Shown here piece by piece: positions 12,196-21,560 of a stretch of DNA of 64,000 nt. The DNA is from Gonatopus flavifemur (lineage: Eukaryota > Arthropoda > Insecta > Hymenoptera > Dryinidae), in NCBI GenBank assembly GCA_018340375.1, contig JAFFJZ010000016.1, positions 6,393,372 through 6,457,371 of the forward strand, given 5' to 3'. The stretch's first letter is position 1, and every line of letters starts with the position of its first letter. The position numbers were made by a program, and so were the translations under genes. The notes under the pieces were generated by a model. The model did no database searches. It worked only from the letters and a program-made list of their open reading frames with translations, and had not been told where the DNA came from.

Positions 12196-12267
12196 AATCT
12201 CCTGTTGTTTCGTCTGATGAAAGTGACGATTCTGGAAGTGATGGCAAAATGCAATCGAACAATTCCA
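12196..12267 (+). CDS. DUF4806-type gene, exon D
   Basis: A 72 bp exon with acceptor TCTAATAG and donor TTCCA followed by GTGAGT. Phase 1 in and out. It encodes ESPVVSSDESDDSGSDGKMQ and a short Ser/Asn tail, another disordered acidic segment. Confidence 0.6.
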
Positions 12268-12331
12268 GTGAGTACAATTGTGGTATTTATCATCAACACT
12301 GTCCGAGCGGTGGCGGATCCAGCAACTTGTC

Positions 12332-12449
12332 TATCTCTCTCACCGTCCATTCAAACATTCAGGTTGAGAAAATATACAAGAGGGGGCGCGCGCCTCCTCT
12401 TGTATCCTTTCTCAACCTGAATGTTTGAATGGACGGAGAGAAAGAGATA
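12332..12449. repeat. 118 bp hairpin with GC-rich tip
   Basis: Arms of about 55 bp, beginning TATCTCTCTCACCGTCCATT, are near-perfect reverse complements around a GGGGGCGCGCGCCTCC centre. It lies 65 bp after exon D in the intron. Confidence 0.75.
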
Positions 12450-12452
12450 CCC

Positions 12453-12684
12453 TGGTAAAAAGAAAACCATTGATTCTCGCCAAATCTCATTGAATCTTGT
12501 ACAATGTCCTGATCAAATCCTATTCAAGCATTTGTCAATGAGATTTGATCAGATGAATGTATTCTTTTAATGTCATTCTGATTGAATCTTGTCAAATCTG
12601 ATTAAATCTTGTACAATGTTCTGACTGAATCCCATTGAATTTCATGTCATCAGATTCTGTGAACTTTTTCAACTAGGGTAGACA
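12453..12684. repeat. CCCTGGTAAAAA-ended repeat
   Basis: CCCTGGTAAAAAG at the left and CTTTTTCAACTAGGG at the right form imperfect terminal repeats. The interior repeats ATTGAATCTTGTACAATGT-like words, as at 10795-10992. Confidence 0.45.
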
Positions 12685-12926
12685 AGTTACTGGATCCATT
12701 ACTGAATCTGAGAGTTTCTTTCACATCCAAGATACATTACGCTTGAAACTAATCACATTACTTAAACTCTTCTCGTGTTTAACCCTTCGTTACTAACGCT
12801 ATGAACGCAGTAATTCTCGCCAAATCATTACTGAACTGACGTTTGAACTTCTTGAATCGTGATTTATACCTTTTGTCCATTCTTGAGCAATTTATTTCAT
12901 ACCTTGATGAATACTTATATTATGTA

Positions 12927-13170
12927 CCCAGATAGGAGAATGTCTCAGTAATGGTATTATAATGGTGACATGCAGGCCAAAAAATGTTCGCATCAAATTG
13001 CCAAGATGTTCCCGAATGAAGCATTGTTATTGGTGGTAAACCGAGGCGATTGCGCTATAGTGAATACATGTTTCCATTCTACGCATAATCGCAAACTGAG
13101 CGAAGTTCATGATAGTATGTTTACGGCACGATATGTTACAAAATATTCAGAACATGTTTTTCTATCTGGG
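12927..13170. mobile_element. CCCAGATAG MITE, copy 1
   Basis: It begins CCCAGATAG and ends CTATCTGGG, with TA on both sides (12925-12926 and 13171-13172). It is 244 bp and matches 18009-18255 along its length. Its right two thirds were duplicated with the following exon (see 13018-13931). Confidence 0.8.
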
Positions 13171-13931
13171 TATTTGATGAGTATTGGAATATCAGAATAT
13201 ACTTGGTGGAGTGCCATATAACTCCATAAAATCATCATGATCTATTACAGAAAGCTTATCCAAGAAATTGAATATGCTGCAAAAAGAATTCCATGCTTTC
13301 CGTGAGGAAGTGAAAAATTCCAGTACAAAAACTGAGACAAAATTAGCAGAAATGATTGCGCTTTTGGAAGACCGTACTGGTCAAATTAAACGAAGTCCTG
13401 CCATCCGAGCAGAAAAATTCACGGAAGTACCGCTCTCAACATTAGAAGAATTCCACAATAATGACTGCAACCAGGAAGCATTGTTATTGGTGGTAAACCG
13501 AGGCGATTGCGCTATAGTGAATACATGTTTCCATTCTACGCATAATCGCAAACTGAGCGAAGTTCATGATAGTATGTTTACGGCACGATATGTTACAAAA
13601 TATTCAGAACATGTTTTTCTATCTGGGTATTTGATGAGTATTGAAATATCAGAATATACTTGGTGGAGTGCCATATAACTCCATAAAATCATCATGATCT
13701 ATTACAGAAAGCTTATCCAAGAAATTGAATATGCTGCAAAAAGAATTCCATGCTTTCCGTGAGGAAGTGAAAAATTCCAGTACAAAAACTGAGACAAAAT
13801 TAGCAGAAATGATTGCGCTTTTGGAAGACCGTACTGGTCAAATTAAACGAAGTCCTGCCATCCGAGCAGAAAAATTCACGGAAGTACCGCTCTCAACATT
13901 AGAAGCATTCCACAATAATGACCACAAGAAT
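13018..13931. repeat. 457 bp tandem duplication (MITE plus exon)
   Basis: 13018-13474 and 13475-13931 are almost identical, offset by 457 bases. The unit starts inside the CCCAGATAG MITE and ends in the following exon. The word GAAGCATT occurs at the MITE start point, at the junction and at the exon end, pointing to duplication by slippage or unequal exchange at microhomology. Confidence 0.85.
13251..13474 (+). pseudogene. Duplicated DUF4806-type exon lacking its donor
   Basis: This first copy of the helical exon keeps its acceptor (TCTATTACAG) and coding sequence through VPLSTLEEFHNNDCNQ. It then runs into duplicated MITE sequence instead of the GTATGT donor used by the second copy. The frame stays open into the MITE (to 13678). 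It is probably skipped, or gives a truncated product if used. Its phase fits exon D, as the second copy does. Confidence 0.65.
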
Positions 13932-13955
13932 AATGACTGCAAACGGGAAGCATTT
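13708..13955 (+). CDS. DUF4806-type gene, exon E (helical segment)
   Basis: The acceptor is TCTATTACAG and the donor is GCATTT followed by GTATGT; entry phase 1, exit phase 0. The translation KSLSKKLNMLQKEFHAFREE onward is charged and heptad-like for about 45 residues, ending TEVPLSTLEAFHNND. The helix followed by a PLSTLEAF motif is the usual lead-in to the DUF4806 core. Compared with the first copy there are a few substitutions and an extra HKNND. Confidence 0.7.
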
Positions 13956-13981
13956 GTATGTATAGCTTTAAGTATTAATTT

Positions 13982-14352
13982 ATTTTCATAAGTTCATGCT
14001 GTTAATGATGTTGTATTGATTGCACTAAGAAGGAATCATTTATAAATGAAATATAATTGTGGATCAGACAATTACCAGCCAACATACAAGAATATCATAA
14101 GAGTTCTAGAAACAATTCGATTTGTTAGACATTTGCGAGTCTTTTTCAAATTCTCAAATAAATCTTGGGGAATTTCAAAAGAATTTGCAAATGTTTGATG
14201 AATCGAATCATTTTTCAAACTCTTTAGGAATTCTTTTTATTCTAAAAAAGTTGAAGAGTTTTGTTCTCAGAATTCATCAGTGATTATTTTGCGTTATTTG
14301 AGTTTGAATAGGTACTGGTCTTTAATAATTTCAAGTCAAGTGAATATTGAAT
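13982..14352. other. Intron sequence
   Basis: Bases 14112-14210 form a weak imperfect palindrome (CAATTCGATTTGTTAGACATTT with AATGTTTGATGAATCGAATC). Otherwise nothing is seen. Confidence 0.35.
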
Positions 14353-14537
14353 GAAGCTGAAACTCGCGGCGGCGAAGCTCGCTGCGGATTGATGTAATTT
14401 TGATTGCACTTAATTTGAATATCTTTTATATCAAAAGTTGATTGGGTGGCTTTCAATCATGCAATTTTGGTACTTAAATATTCCATAAAACAATTTTATC
14501 AAAAGTTACATCAATCCGCCGCTAGCTTCAGCTTCAT
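14353..14537. mobile_element. MITE with TGAAGCTGAA ends
   Basis: Left TGAAGCTGAAACTCGCGGCG and right (reverse complement) TGAAGCTGAAGCTAGCGGCG ends both continue to GGATTGATGTAA. Inverted repeats are about 35 bp and the interior is AT-rich. The target duplication is unclear. Confidence 0.6.
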
Positions 14538-14738
14538 GAATGTTAATTCGAATATAATCCTAACAGACATGATTAAAATATTATATTACATTGTTTATTA
14601 TCTCAGTTTCATTTATTTAAATCAATATTGAAAAAAAAACGCAAATTTATCCATTAGGGTTTTTTTTTGCGTGACTTAATTCATTCGCACATAATATAAT
14701 GTATCATTGATCATATTTTAAATTATCATAAAAATCAT

Positions 14739-14952
14739 CCCAGATAGCAATTCAACCTTGCTGCAAGGTTATAAAGCAAACTTGTGGCAAGCTTAACATG
14801 AAGTTCCTACTTGACATATGACAACGGTATAAGCTTATAAAACCTTTGCACGAAAGTTGCAGTAACCTTGTACAGACAAGGTTGTCAACAACAAGCCAAA
14901 AGCAATCGAAGGACAAGTTTGGAGCTTATTACAAGCTTACATGTTATTTGGG
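14739..14952. mobile_element. CCCAGATAG-type MITE, diverged
   Basis: It begins CCCAGATAGCAATT and ends ATGTTATTTGGG followed by TA. The interior repeats AAGCTT/AAGGTT words. Terminal bases place it near the 12927-13170 family, with a different interior. Confidence 0.55.
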
Positions 14953-15088
14953 TATTCTAGGCATTCCTCTTTAATATTTTCATAGGTTCATGTTGGTAGT
15001 GAATATCATCAATCGAAAAACCGAGCTATTTCATCTTAAACTCTTTAACATTCATGAATTGTGTAATCACCTTTCATTGTGATCGTAG

Positions 15089-15248
15089 GCACAAAAAATA
15101 TCAAATTTGGGAGGCTTGAATGCCAGGAATCACGTCAACAATGCTCTGATTGCTTGTCTGACATACGAGTTGGGCCAGAAACTGAGTTGGACAGGTGCAA
15201 AAAATACAAACGGTATAAAAGACACAATTTTCGCAGATATTATTGTTC
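15089..15248 (+). CDS. DUF4806 core exon (exon F)
   Basis: After the acceptor GATCGTAG the phase 0 frame reads AQKISNLGGLNARNHVNNAL, then LTYELGQKLSWTGAKN and IKDTIFADIIV. The exon ends in phase 1 at a GTCAGT donor. This is the most conserved block of the family: a GG motif, helical segment, SW/WTGAKN motif and IKDT. It is not the longest ORF at this place, since a competing frame (15079-15261) is a shadow. Phase agrees with exon E on the left and exon G on the right. Confidence 0.75.
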
Positions 15249-15406
15249 GTCAGTATCATAAAATTTAAAAGAAATAGATTTTAAGATATCAATAAACAAG
15301 ATCAGGAGGAGTTCTAGATAGCATAAAGTTCGTTGATGAATTCTCAAAACCTCTTTGAGAACTTTAGAGTTGAAATGAAGTTCTTGAAGAAGTCTTCTTG
15401 AACCTT

Positions 15407-16256
15407 CCCTGGTAAAAATCTAACGTGCTTGAAACACCGTCAAAGCGTGCAGTAAAGTGATATAAGCGTTTGTGAAAAGTTTCGACCGCCAAATGACTCT
15501 AAGGCAAATTTGGTTGAGCGTGCTATCACATTTCATTGAACGTCCAACGCACCCTTCTCACTGAACACTCTTCTCCAACTCTTCAATAACTCTTTCCTGA
15601 TGTTTACGATTTTTCGGTAGTGAAGGTTTTCAACACGCTTATAGGACTTCCCTTGTGTATATGTTTTGATTGATTGAGAATTATATGATTTTGAGGTTAG
15701 AATGTTTAGAGGGTATTCTTTACCTTTTATACCAGTTTTTAAGCTAAAAAATTTTATTCGTATTCAAGATACATTTATCAATATAATTACTAAACAACAA
15801 TTGTTTTAAATTACCGAACTGTAATTTGATGATGTTTGATATGTGCAAGTTAATTAAATTCTTTTGCACATTTAATGATTACACATGGGATATTGAAATT
15901 GATTTGTAAACTTTCAGGATGAGAAATCATTTTAATTCAATGAGAAAGATTGAATTTAAAGCACATTCCCTTATGACACAGTTCATCAGGAAAATGAAGT
16001 TCCGATTTTTCGATCACCGATGTTAGGCTAGCGGTAAAGGACTTTCTCCCGAGTTCAGAAGTTCTTGGTTCGATTCCCCTTTGCAAATTCTTTTTTTTTT
16101 TACTTTCTTTGGGCTCACTTTCATGCACGCCTTACATCCGCCAAATGACTCCTCCGAAACGCTTCTGATACTTCGAATTGACCCTTCGATTACTCTTATA
16201 GGACTCTCTAATAACGTCTTTGTAACTCTTCCCAGAACGCTCCATTTTCACCAGGG
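15407..16256. mobile_element. 850 bp element with CCCTGGTAAAA ends
   Basis: The left end CCCTGGTAAAAATC and right end ATTTTCACCAGGG are inverted. Both halves contain GCCAAATGACTC. A tRNA-like sequence lies within, at 16013-16085. No transposase is present. The ends resemble the 12453-12684 repeat. Confidence 0.45.
16013..16085 (+). repeat. tRNA-like SINE head
   Basis: An A-box-like TTAGGCTAGCGGTAAAGG is followed 30 bases later by a perfect B box GGTTCGATTCC. A T-rich run follows at 16090. The acceptor stem does not pair, so this is read as a SINE or tRNA relic. Confidence 0.55.
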
Positions 16257-16399
16257 TTGTGCTATCTAGGGTCACTAATGCCGCATTCGATGCACTTTCT
16301 CTACATGCTTTCATCAAGTTTTTCTCTGAACCGATTTATCTAACAAGGACACAAATTTGAAATCTAGGGAAACTGTACTGTATGCGGCATCCCTGTCTA

Positions 16400-16629
16400 C
16401 ACGGAGAAAATCCTGCACTATTGATTACTTTTTCATACACGACTTAGTCGTGTAGCTGGGATAAAAGAAGAATGACACTACCCAGTCTTGTATTGACACG
16501 AATCATTCATTTTTTGGCAGTAACTATTCGTGCCAATCCACGACTCAGTAGTGTTATTCTTCTTTTGTTTCGGCCACACGACTGAGTCGTGTATGAAAAA
16601 GTAATCAGTAGTGTAGGATTCTCTCTGTG
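16400..16629. mobile_element. MITE with internal CACGACT hairpins
   Basis: TA (16398-16399) precedes CACGGAGAAAATCC and TA (16630-16631) follows GGATTCTCTCTGTG. The arms of about 85 bp include the small palindromes CACGACTTAGTCGTG and CACGACTGAGTCGTG. It is 230 bp with no ORF. Confidence 0.8.
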
Positions 16630-16957
16630 TAGAGTTTTTTTAATGAATTCTAAATCAATGATATAGAAAAATGTAAAATCCCATTTTTTCTATTTTTCAT
16701 CCTAATTTGTTTTCACATTCTATAAAATACTGAAATGGATGAAAACTTTTTGTACGCGAAGTAAGCCATTGGATTTGATTTCGATCCTTATCATATGTTT
16801 ATTCTTGACTCATTCCTGCTGAAAATGCCAGGCAGAACTGAATAAAAAAATTGTTATCAGGCTGCGACCGTTATGTACTTTCTTTCCCATGCTCAAATGT
16901 GAGAGATATAAAATATTCTGTTTCATTTTCTCGAAAGTTCTTATTTTTATTGCTCAG

Positions 16958-17096
16958 GTGCCATCAATGCCATCAAAAAATATCGTGAAGATGGGAGTGT
17001 GACAACAGTGGTACATTATATGCATGGCTCAACCATGCCGGCGATGAAGTGCGGTATCGTCCAAAAAAAAAATCCAAAGATTACTTTGGAATATAA
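16958..17096 (+). pseudogene. DUF4806 terminal exon with frameshift (exon G)
   Basis: The acceptor TTGCTCAG is followed in the expected phase by AINAIKKYREDGSVTT. The family-like ending LYAWLNHAGDEVRYRPKKKS lies in another frame and stops at 17094. In the joined phase the frame stays open to 17106 with an unrelated tail. A small indel near 17000 explains this. It is either a mutation or an assembly error. Confidence 0.6.
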
Positions 17097-17106
17097 TTCC
17101 AAATAA

Positions 17107-18008
17107 TGGAATAGATTTTTTGTAATATAATTCTTATAATTAATATTTTAACAGAGAACATGACATGTATACTCTTGTAATCGACGAAAGGGTACTCAAC
17201 TCGCATTAGCGTTAATAAGGATGGAAAAATCTGTATTGGATGCGCAGCAATATGAAGAGGTGTTCTTCATGCTATTGGATCTCGCTCGTTTACATTTCCG
17301 CAGTATCGAACAAGTAATTTCAATATTTCTATATCATTTTGTGCTGTCATGAAAAGAACAGCGTCGGAAAATAATCCAAGCGAATCATGGTTCGATGCTG
17401 CTTCTATAAAATTAGCTCTGATAATTCATTTCAAAAATAAAAATTATCTTTTGCATGAAAAATTTGTCTGTCAAGACGCTTTTGTGAAGAAGACTCTCTT
17501 AGAAGGCATCGAGTAGGAGAATTTCCGCACTTCGAATGTCTCTTGGTAGAGAATTCGTGGTGATTTATTACTCATTTGGTATTTTGAAGATTAAAGCTCC
17601 ACGTTTGTTTACACACTCAAATTATCCTTGGAATTAGGGTTTGCACTTTGTAGAAGTAATCTTTTTAAAGTTGGTGTGTGACCAAGTATGACGGCTCTAT
17701 ATGGTGCTGTTAATTCTGTGTGCGTCATAACTGAGATTAATCATTGTAATAAATATCGTTAAAGTTTGAATCCTTTTATACCCTGAAACGGATTTGGAAT
17801 GCCATCAATATTAATATAGATCGGAATACGACTCAAGCCTCAACAGAATCATAACTATGCCTATCGCATAGTGAGAAAAGAAAACACATACACACCACAA
17901 CGAATTCTCTACATGATTTTTATACTTGTGATTTTTGTATGGAAACTATTTTTGTCATGTTCTCAAATATTTGACAGTGAATTCAAGTAAAAAATATTCT
18001 CATATTAT
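17107..18008. other. Intergenic
   Basis: No supportable gene or repeat was seen. Several frames around 17380-17520 are open for short stretches but match nothing I know. Confidence 0.35.
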
Positions 18009-18255
18009 CCCAGATAGAAAAATGTCTCCATAATGCCATCATAATGGTGACATGCACGCCAAGAAATGTTCGCATCATGGCGCCAAGGTGTTTCCGCATA
18101 AAGCATTGTTATTGGTAGCAAAACGAGGTGATGGCACCATAATTGAAACATAATGTTTCCATTCTATGCATCATTGCAAGCTGAGCGGAGTTCATGATAG
18201 TATGTTTACGGCACGTTATGTTACAAAACATTCAGAGCATGCTTTTCTATCTGGG
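18009..18255. mobile_element. CCCAGATAG MITE, copy 2
   Basis: It begins CCCAGATAG and ends CTATCTGGG followed by TA. It is 247 bp and collinear with 12927-13170 with scattered substitutions, so the two copies are old relative to the exon duplication at 13.0-13.9 kb. Confidence 0.75.
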
Positions 18256-18491
18256 TAGTAAATACATTTTCTAATAAATGAATTTTGTTCAAAGAAAGCA
18301 TATCACTTATTTCATTGAGATTTTTTTAGATACACTCTAAATGTAGCAAAAACTATTCATTCTCTTATGAGTTAATTTATTATCCCAACTGATTTCTTGT
18401 AGAAATAATATTTAGCATTTTTTTGATCGACTTTGAGACCAAGGTCACACAAAGCCACAGTTGCAAGGTCGCGGATATTTCAGTTTCTCTC

Positions 18492-18637
18492 ATCCCTGCT
18501 TAAAGTGTCATATAGAATCGTATAGAATATCATAGATTATGATTCAAAAACATGATAAGATTCACAGTTTCTATCATGTTTTTGAATCATATTTTATGAT
18601 ATTCTATACGATTCTATATGACACTTTAAGCAGGGAT
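18492..18637. mobile_element. Palindromic MITE, ATCCCTGCTTAAAG ends
   Basis: Arms of about 65 bp starting ATCCCTGCTTAAAGTGTC are near-perfect reverse complements around a short centre (GATAAGATTCACAG). A second copy at 27775-29217 is split by a mariner. The last eight bases (GCAGGGAT) were used as the target of the hAT MITE that follows. Confidence 0.8.
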
Positions 18638-19011
18638 TAGTGTTGCCGCGATATTATTGTCGAAATTCAGAAATAATCGATTATCTTAATTTTGACAGGT
18701 TTTCATGGAACTTTTAACGCGTAGATCTTCGACTGTGCACGAAATGAAACAGGATAATGGATCATCTTGGTCTTTTCAACGGAATGAATCAAAATATTCT
18801 TACATTATCGTAACGATAATTATCGATACATCGTAACGATAAATGGAAGCATATCTTGGTTTATTTTGTGTAAAAGTCTGGGATTATTCATTATTCCGTT
18901 TCATCATGAGCATAATCGAAGATTCGTGGATTATATCTTCCATAGGAACGTGTAAGAATTGAGATAATCGATTATTTCTCAATTATCGACGATAATATCG
19001 CGGCAACACTA
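18638..19011. mobile_element. hAT MITE inserted in the palindromic MITE
   Basis: The ends TAGTGTTGCCGCGATATTAT are inverted at both sides. A perfect 8 bp duplication GCAGGGAT flanks it (18630-18637 and 19012-19019). An 8 bp duplication and TAGTGTTGCC ends are hallmarks of the hAT superfamily. It is 374 bp with no transposase. Confidence 0.85.
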
Positions 19012-19019
19012 GCAGGGAT

Positions 19020-20118
19020 TGGTCATTCTCATTACATGAGGAAATTGATTGGTAGAACCATGAGAAAAAACTTCTCATCTGGCAACTCTGCACCCAACAT
19101 GCCTTGATAGGATCAGCTAAGAAGTTGAAGAGTACCTAGAATGAATGACTTGATTTGGATTAACTTTCGTCTAACGTTAATTACGCGAAATTGAACTCAT
19201 GGAAAATTCTGGAATTTTCAAGGATAAATCTTTGGTAACCCATCTATGGCTGTACAAAGCTAGGATTTCAAATTTTCATACAGAAATTTTTTTCGGAAAA
19301 TAATTTTTTGTGATTTGAAGTCTCGGCTCTCTACGAATGTTTGAAACATTCAAATCTTCATTCCTAAAAATTTTTCAGAACATTCGATAAGATCAATTTT
19401 GTACGACTTGTCTTAGGAAATAACGCCGTCAGATATATCTGATTGTTCGCTTGTATTATTTCAAGAAGGTATCAACGGTGGGACACAAGCTAGTCAGTTT
19501 ATTTGAAAATTGTTTTCCAGAATTGTTTAGAATTCATATTCCTAAAAATCTTGGGAATCTTCGAATATTCAATTTATACAGTTTCATAAATCCATTCTTA
19601 AATAAATTTACCAGTAAGAATGAACTGCAGTTCCGGCGTTAGTGTGTTCTTGAAAAATCTTTGAGATATTTTAAGAATTCTTTCAGGTGTTTTCAAAAAT
19701 GATTTAAGGTGTTTTCATTGATTCTTCCAATGATTTTCGAGAACTCCCCACGGGGATGCTAGCACTGGAGCTGCTGTTATCTCGTTTGTGCAACGAGAGA
19801 AAAAACAAGCTTTAGACGCGTAGGAGCTTCACACTCTGAACGCTATTGTCGGCACTAGTATTACATAAAAATATATGTGAGAACTCTCCAACATATCAAC
19901 GAAGTTTTGGAAAAAAGGTGTGAGTGCTCAAAATTCTGAAATTGAGTAGTATATATCGTTCAGAAGCTCTTTTCAAGAACTTTCGACTGATATATATCAC
20001 TCAATTCCGTTTTTTTTGGCACTTACGTCTTTTTGTCGAAACATCGTCGATATATTTGAGAACTCTTCAAGATATCTTTGATAAATCTTCAAGATATCTT
20101 AAAGGAGTCTCCAAGACG
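19020..20118. other. Intergenic
   Basis: No gene or defined repeat was recognised. The last part (about 20055-20118) begins the AAGATATCTT-type repeat that continues after the next MITE. Confidence 0.35.
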
Positions 20119-20342
20119 GTAGAGTGTCGCAGCCCCGAAGGTTCATTTTCCCGAAAGTTCGATGTACCGAACTGCAGAATCCCGAAGGTGCACAGTCCCG
20201 AAAGATTTTCAGTAACTTTGAATAGAATTGTCAGATGACTAGTAACGTCTAGGAATAATTCGGGACTGTGCACCTTCGGGATTCTGCGATTCGGTACATC
20301 GGACTTTCGGGAAAATGAACCTTCAGGACTGCGACACTCTAC
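20119..20342. mobile_element. MITE with ~85 bp inverted arms
   Basis: The left arm GTAGAGTGTCGCAGCCCCGA pairs with the right arm ending GCGACACTCTAC. Both contain TTTCCCGAAAGT and AATCCCGAAGGTGCACAGTC-type words with a repeated TCCCGAA motif. It interrupts the AAGATATCTT repeat. Confidence 0.7.
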
Positions 20343-20618
20343 CCTTCAAGATATCTTTAAGAAATCTTCGAGATATCTTTAAGAACTCATCAAGACATCT
20401 TTAAGAACTCTTCAAGACATCTTTAAGAACTCTTCAAGACATCTTTAAGAACTATTCGAGGCATCTTTAAGAACTCTTCAAGACATCTTTTCGAATTCTA
20501 TACGTGTTTCATGACATCTTTCGGGATTCGTTTCGGAATCTTTTAGAACATTTTTTGAGACTTCTTACAAACGCATTAAGACTTCTTAAAGATATCTTCA
20601 AGAAGTCCTAATGTTAGT
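20343..20618. repeat. 22 bp minisatellite
   Basis: About seven copies of CAAGACATCTTTAAGAACTCTT-like units (22 bp), then degenerate AAGATATCTT sequence ending AATGTTAGTTGGGTA. The terminal motif is the inverse of that at 283. Confidence 0.7.
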
Positions 20619-21149
20619 TGGGTACCTAACCTACCGAAACCTAACACCTTGCCAACGTAGCTATTCCGCACTTTGAAATTCAGAGCTTATTTGATTAACA
20701 CATTTGCTAGTAAACAGTTCCACCAGTCCCCTGGCGGTTGTACCATGAAAGTTGACCCGCTACATTTAAACTACACATTCTTCGTACTTTTACATATCGG
20801 AATCATCGCGCTGAAAAATTGTCAAAATTCATTTCTGTGAAATATAAGTGATAAAATTGACAGTGCTTAAAAAAGTGATTCCAATAAACCAAACTCAGAG
20901 ACATAACCCTACTTTTGGAATCTGTTTTTGTTTTGTATCAAATGAAACATGAAATTGATGTGATTTTTGTGATGAGATTATATTTTGGTTTGAATTCATT
21001 ATTTTGTGCTTTCCACTGAAAAATTATTCACATTATGTTATGTGTCAGGAGTGAACTAGAAAATATTACAAGTTATGAATGTATCATCATGATTCTTCAA
21101 GTGTCCCTGTTTCTCATCAAAATCAATTCCTGAAGGAGACTTTTGTGAA
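20619..21149. other. Intergenic
   Basis: No gene or repeat was recognised. Confidence 0.4.
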
Positions 21150-21158
21150 ATCATGTTT
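21150..21158. repeat. Target site duplication, left
   Basis: ATCATGTTT, repeated at 26687-26695 on the other side of the foldback element. Confidence 0.85.
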
Positions 21159-21560
21159 ACCTCCGTGAACTTGGCCGGGACCCGGAACGGATTTGAAACT
21201 TATATACGGCAATCGAAAGAACATCGTTTGTACCTGATTGTACCGCAAAAATTTCCGTTTGTACCTCAAAGGGGGCGGAGATACGGCCCGGGGGATTATG
21301 CCCCCGCCTGTGACTGGAACCGATAGGGACGATCTGGGTGTCATTTGAAAGGGCTTCGTTTGTACTTGATTGTACCGAGGATATTTTCGTTTGTACCTCA
21401 AAGGGGAAGGAAATATGAGGAAAAATAGTTTTTAGCAATTTATATCGATTTTTTTGGGGATTTCTGATTAGGAGGACTCTGGATTGCTTCAGACTGTATC
21501 CTGAACTGTGTGAGATCTTGAGGCAGAGACCCATACACCTCAAGAGTGAAATCCCGTCGT

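Larger units (their letters stand above)
6864..17096 (+). pseudogene. DUF4806-type gene (overview of exons)
   Basis: Exons at 6864-7115, 8607-8806, 11734-12034, 12196-12267, 13708-13955, 15089-15248 and 16958-17096 join with consistent phase at every junction (1, 0, 1, 1, 0, 1) and GT/AG borders. The predicted product has a WNVYNFKKIFGPYETYEEG segment, a Ser/Asp-rich linker, a helical segment ending in VPLSTLEAF, a conserved block around LGGLNARNHVNNALIACLTYE, and a C-terminal WLNHAGDEV block. This order is that of insect DUF4806 proteins, a multicopy family of unknown function. The N-terminal exon is missing. One exon is duplicated and the last exon needs a frameshift, so the locus is probably decayed, although a sequencing error in the last exon would restore it. 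It is in the same orientation as the CACTA-like transposase upstream and may be the second gene of that element (inference). Confidence 0.65.

Noticed and set aside
16013..16085. Functional tRNA gene
   Set aside because: A and B boxes are present but the acceptor and anticodon stems do not pair; a SINE or tRNA relic is more likely.
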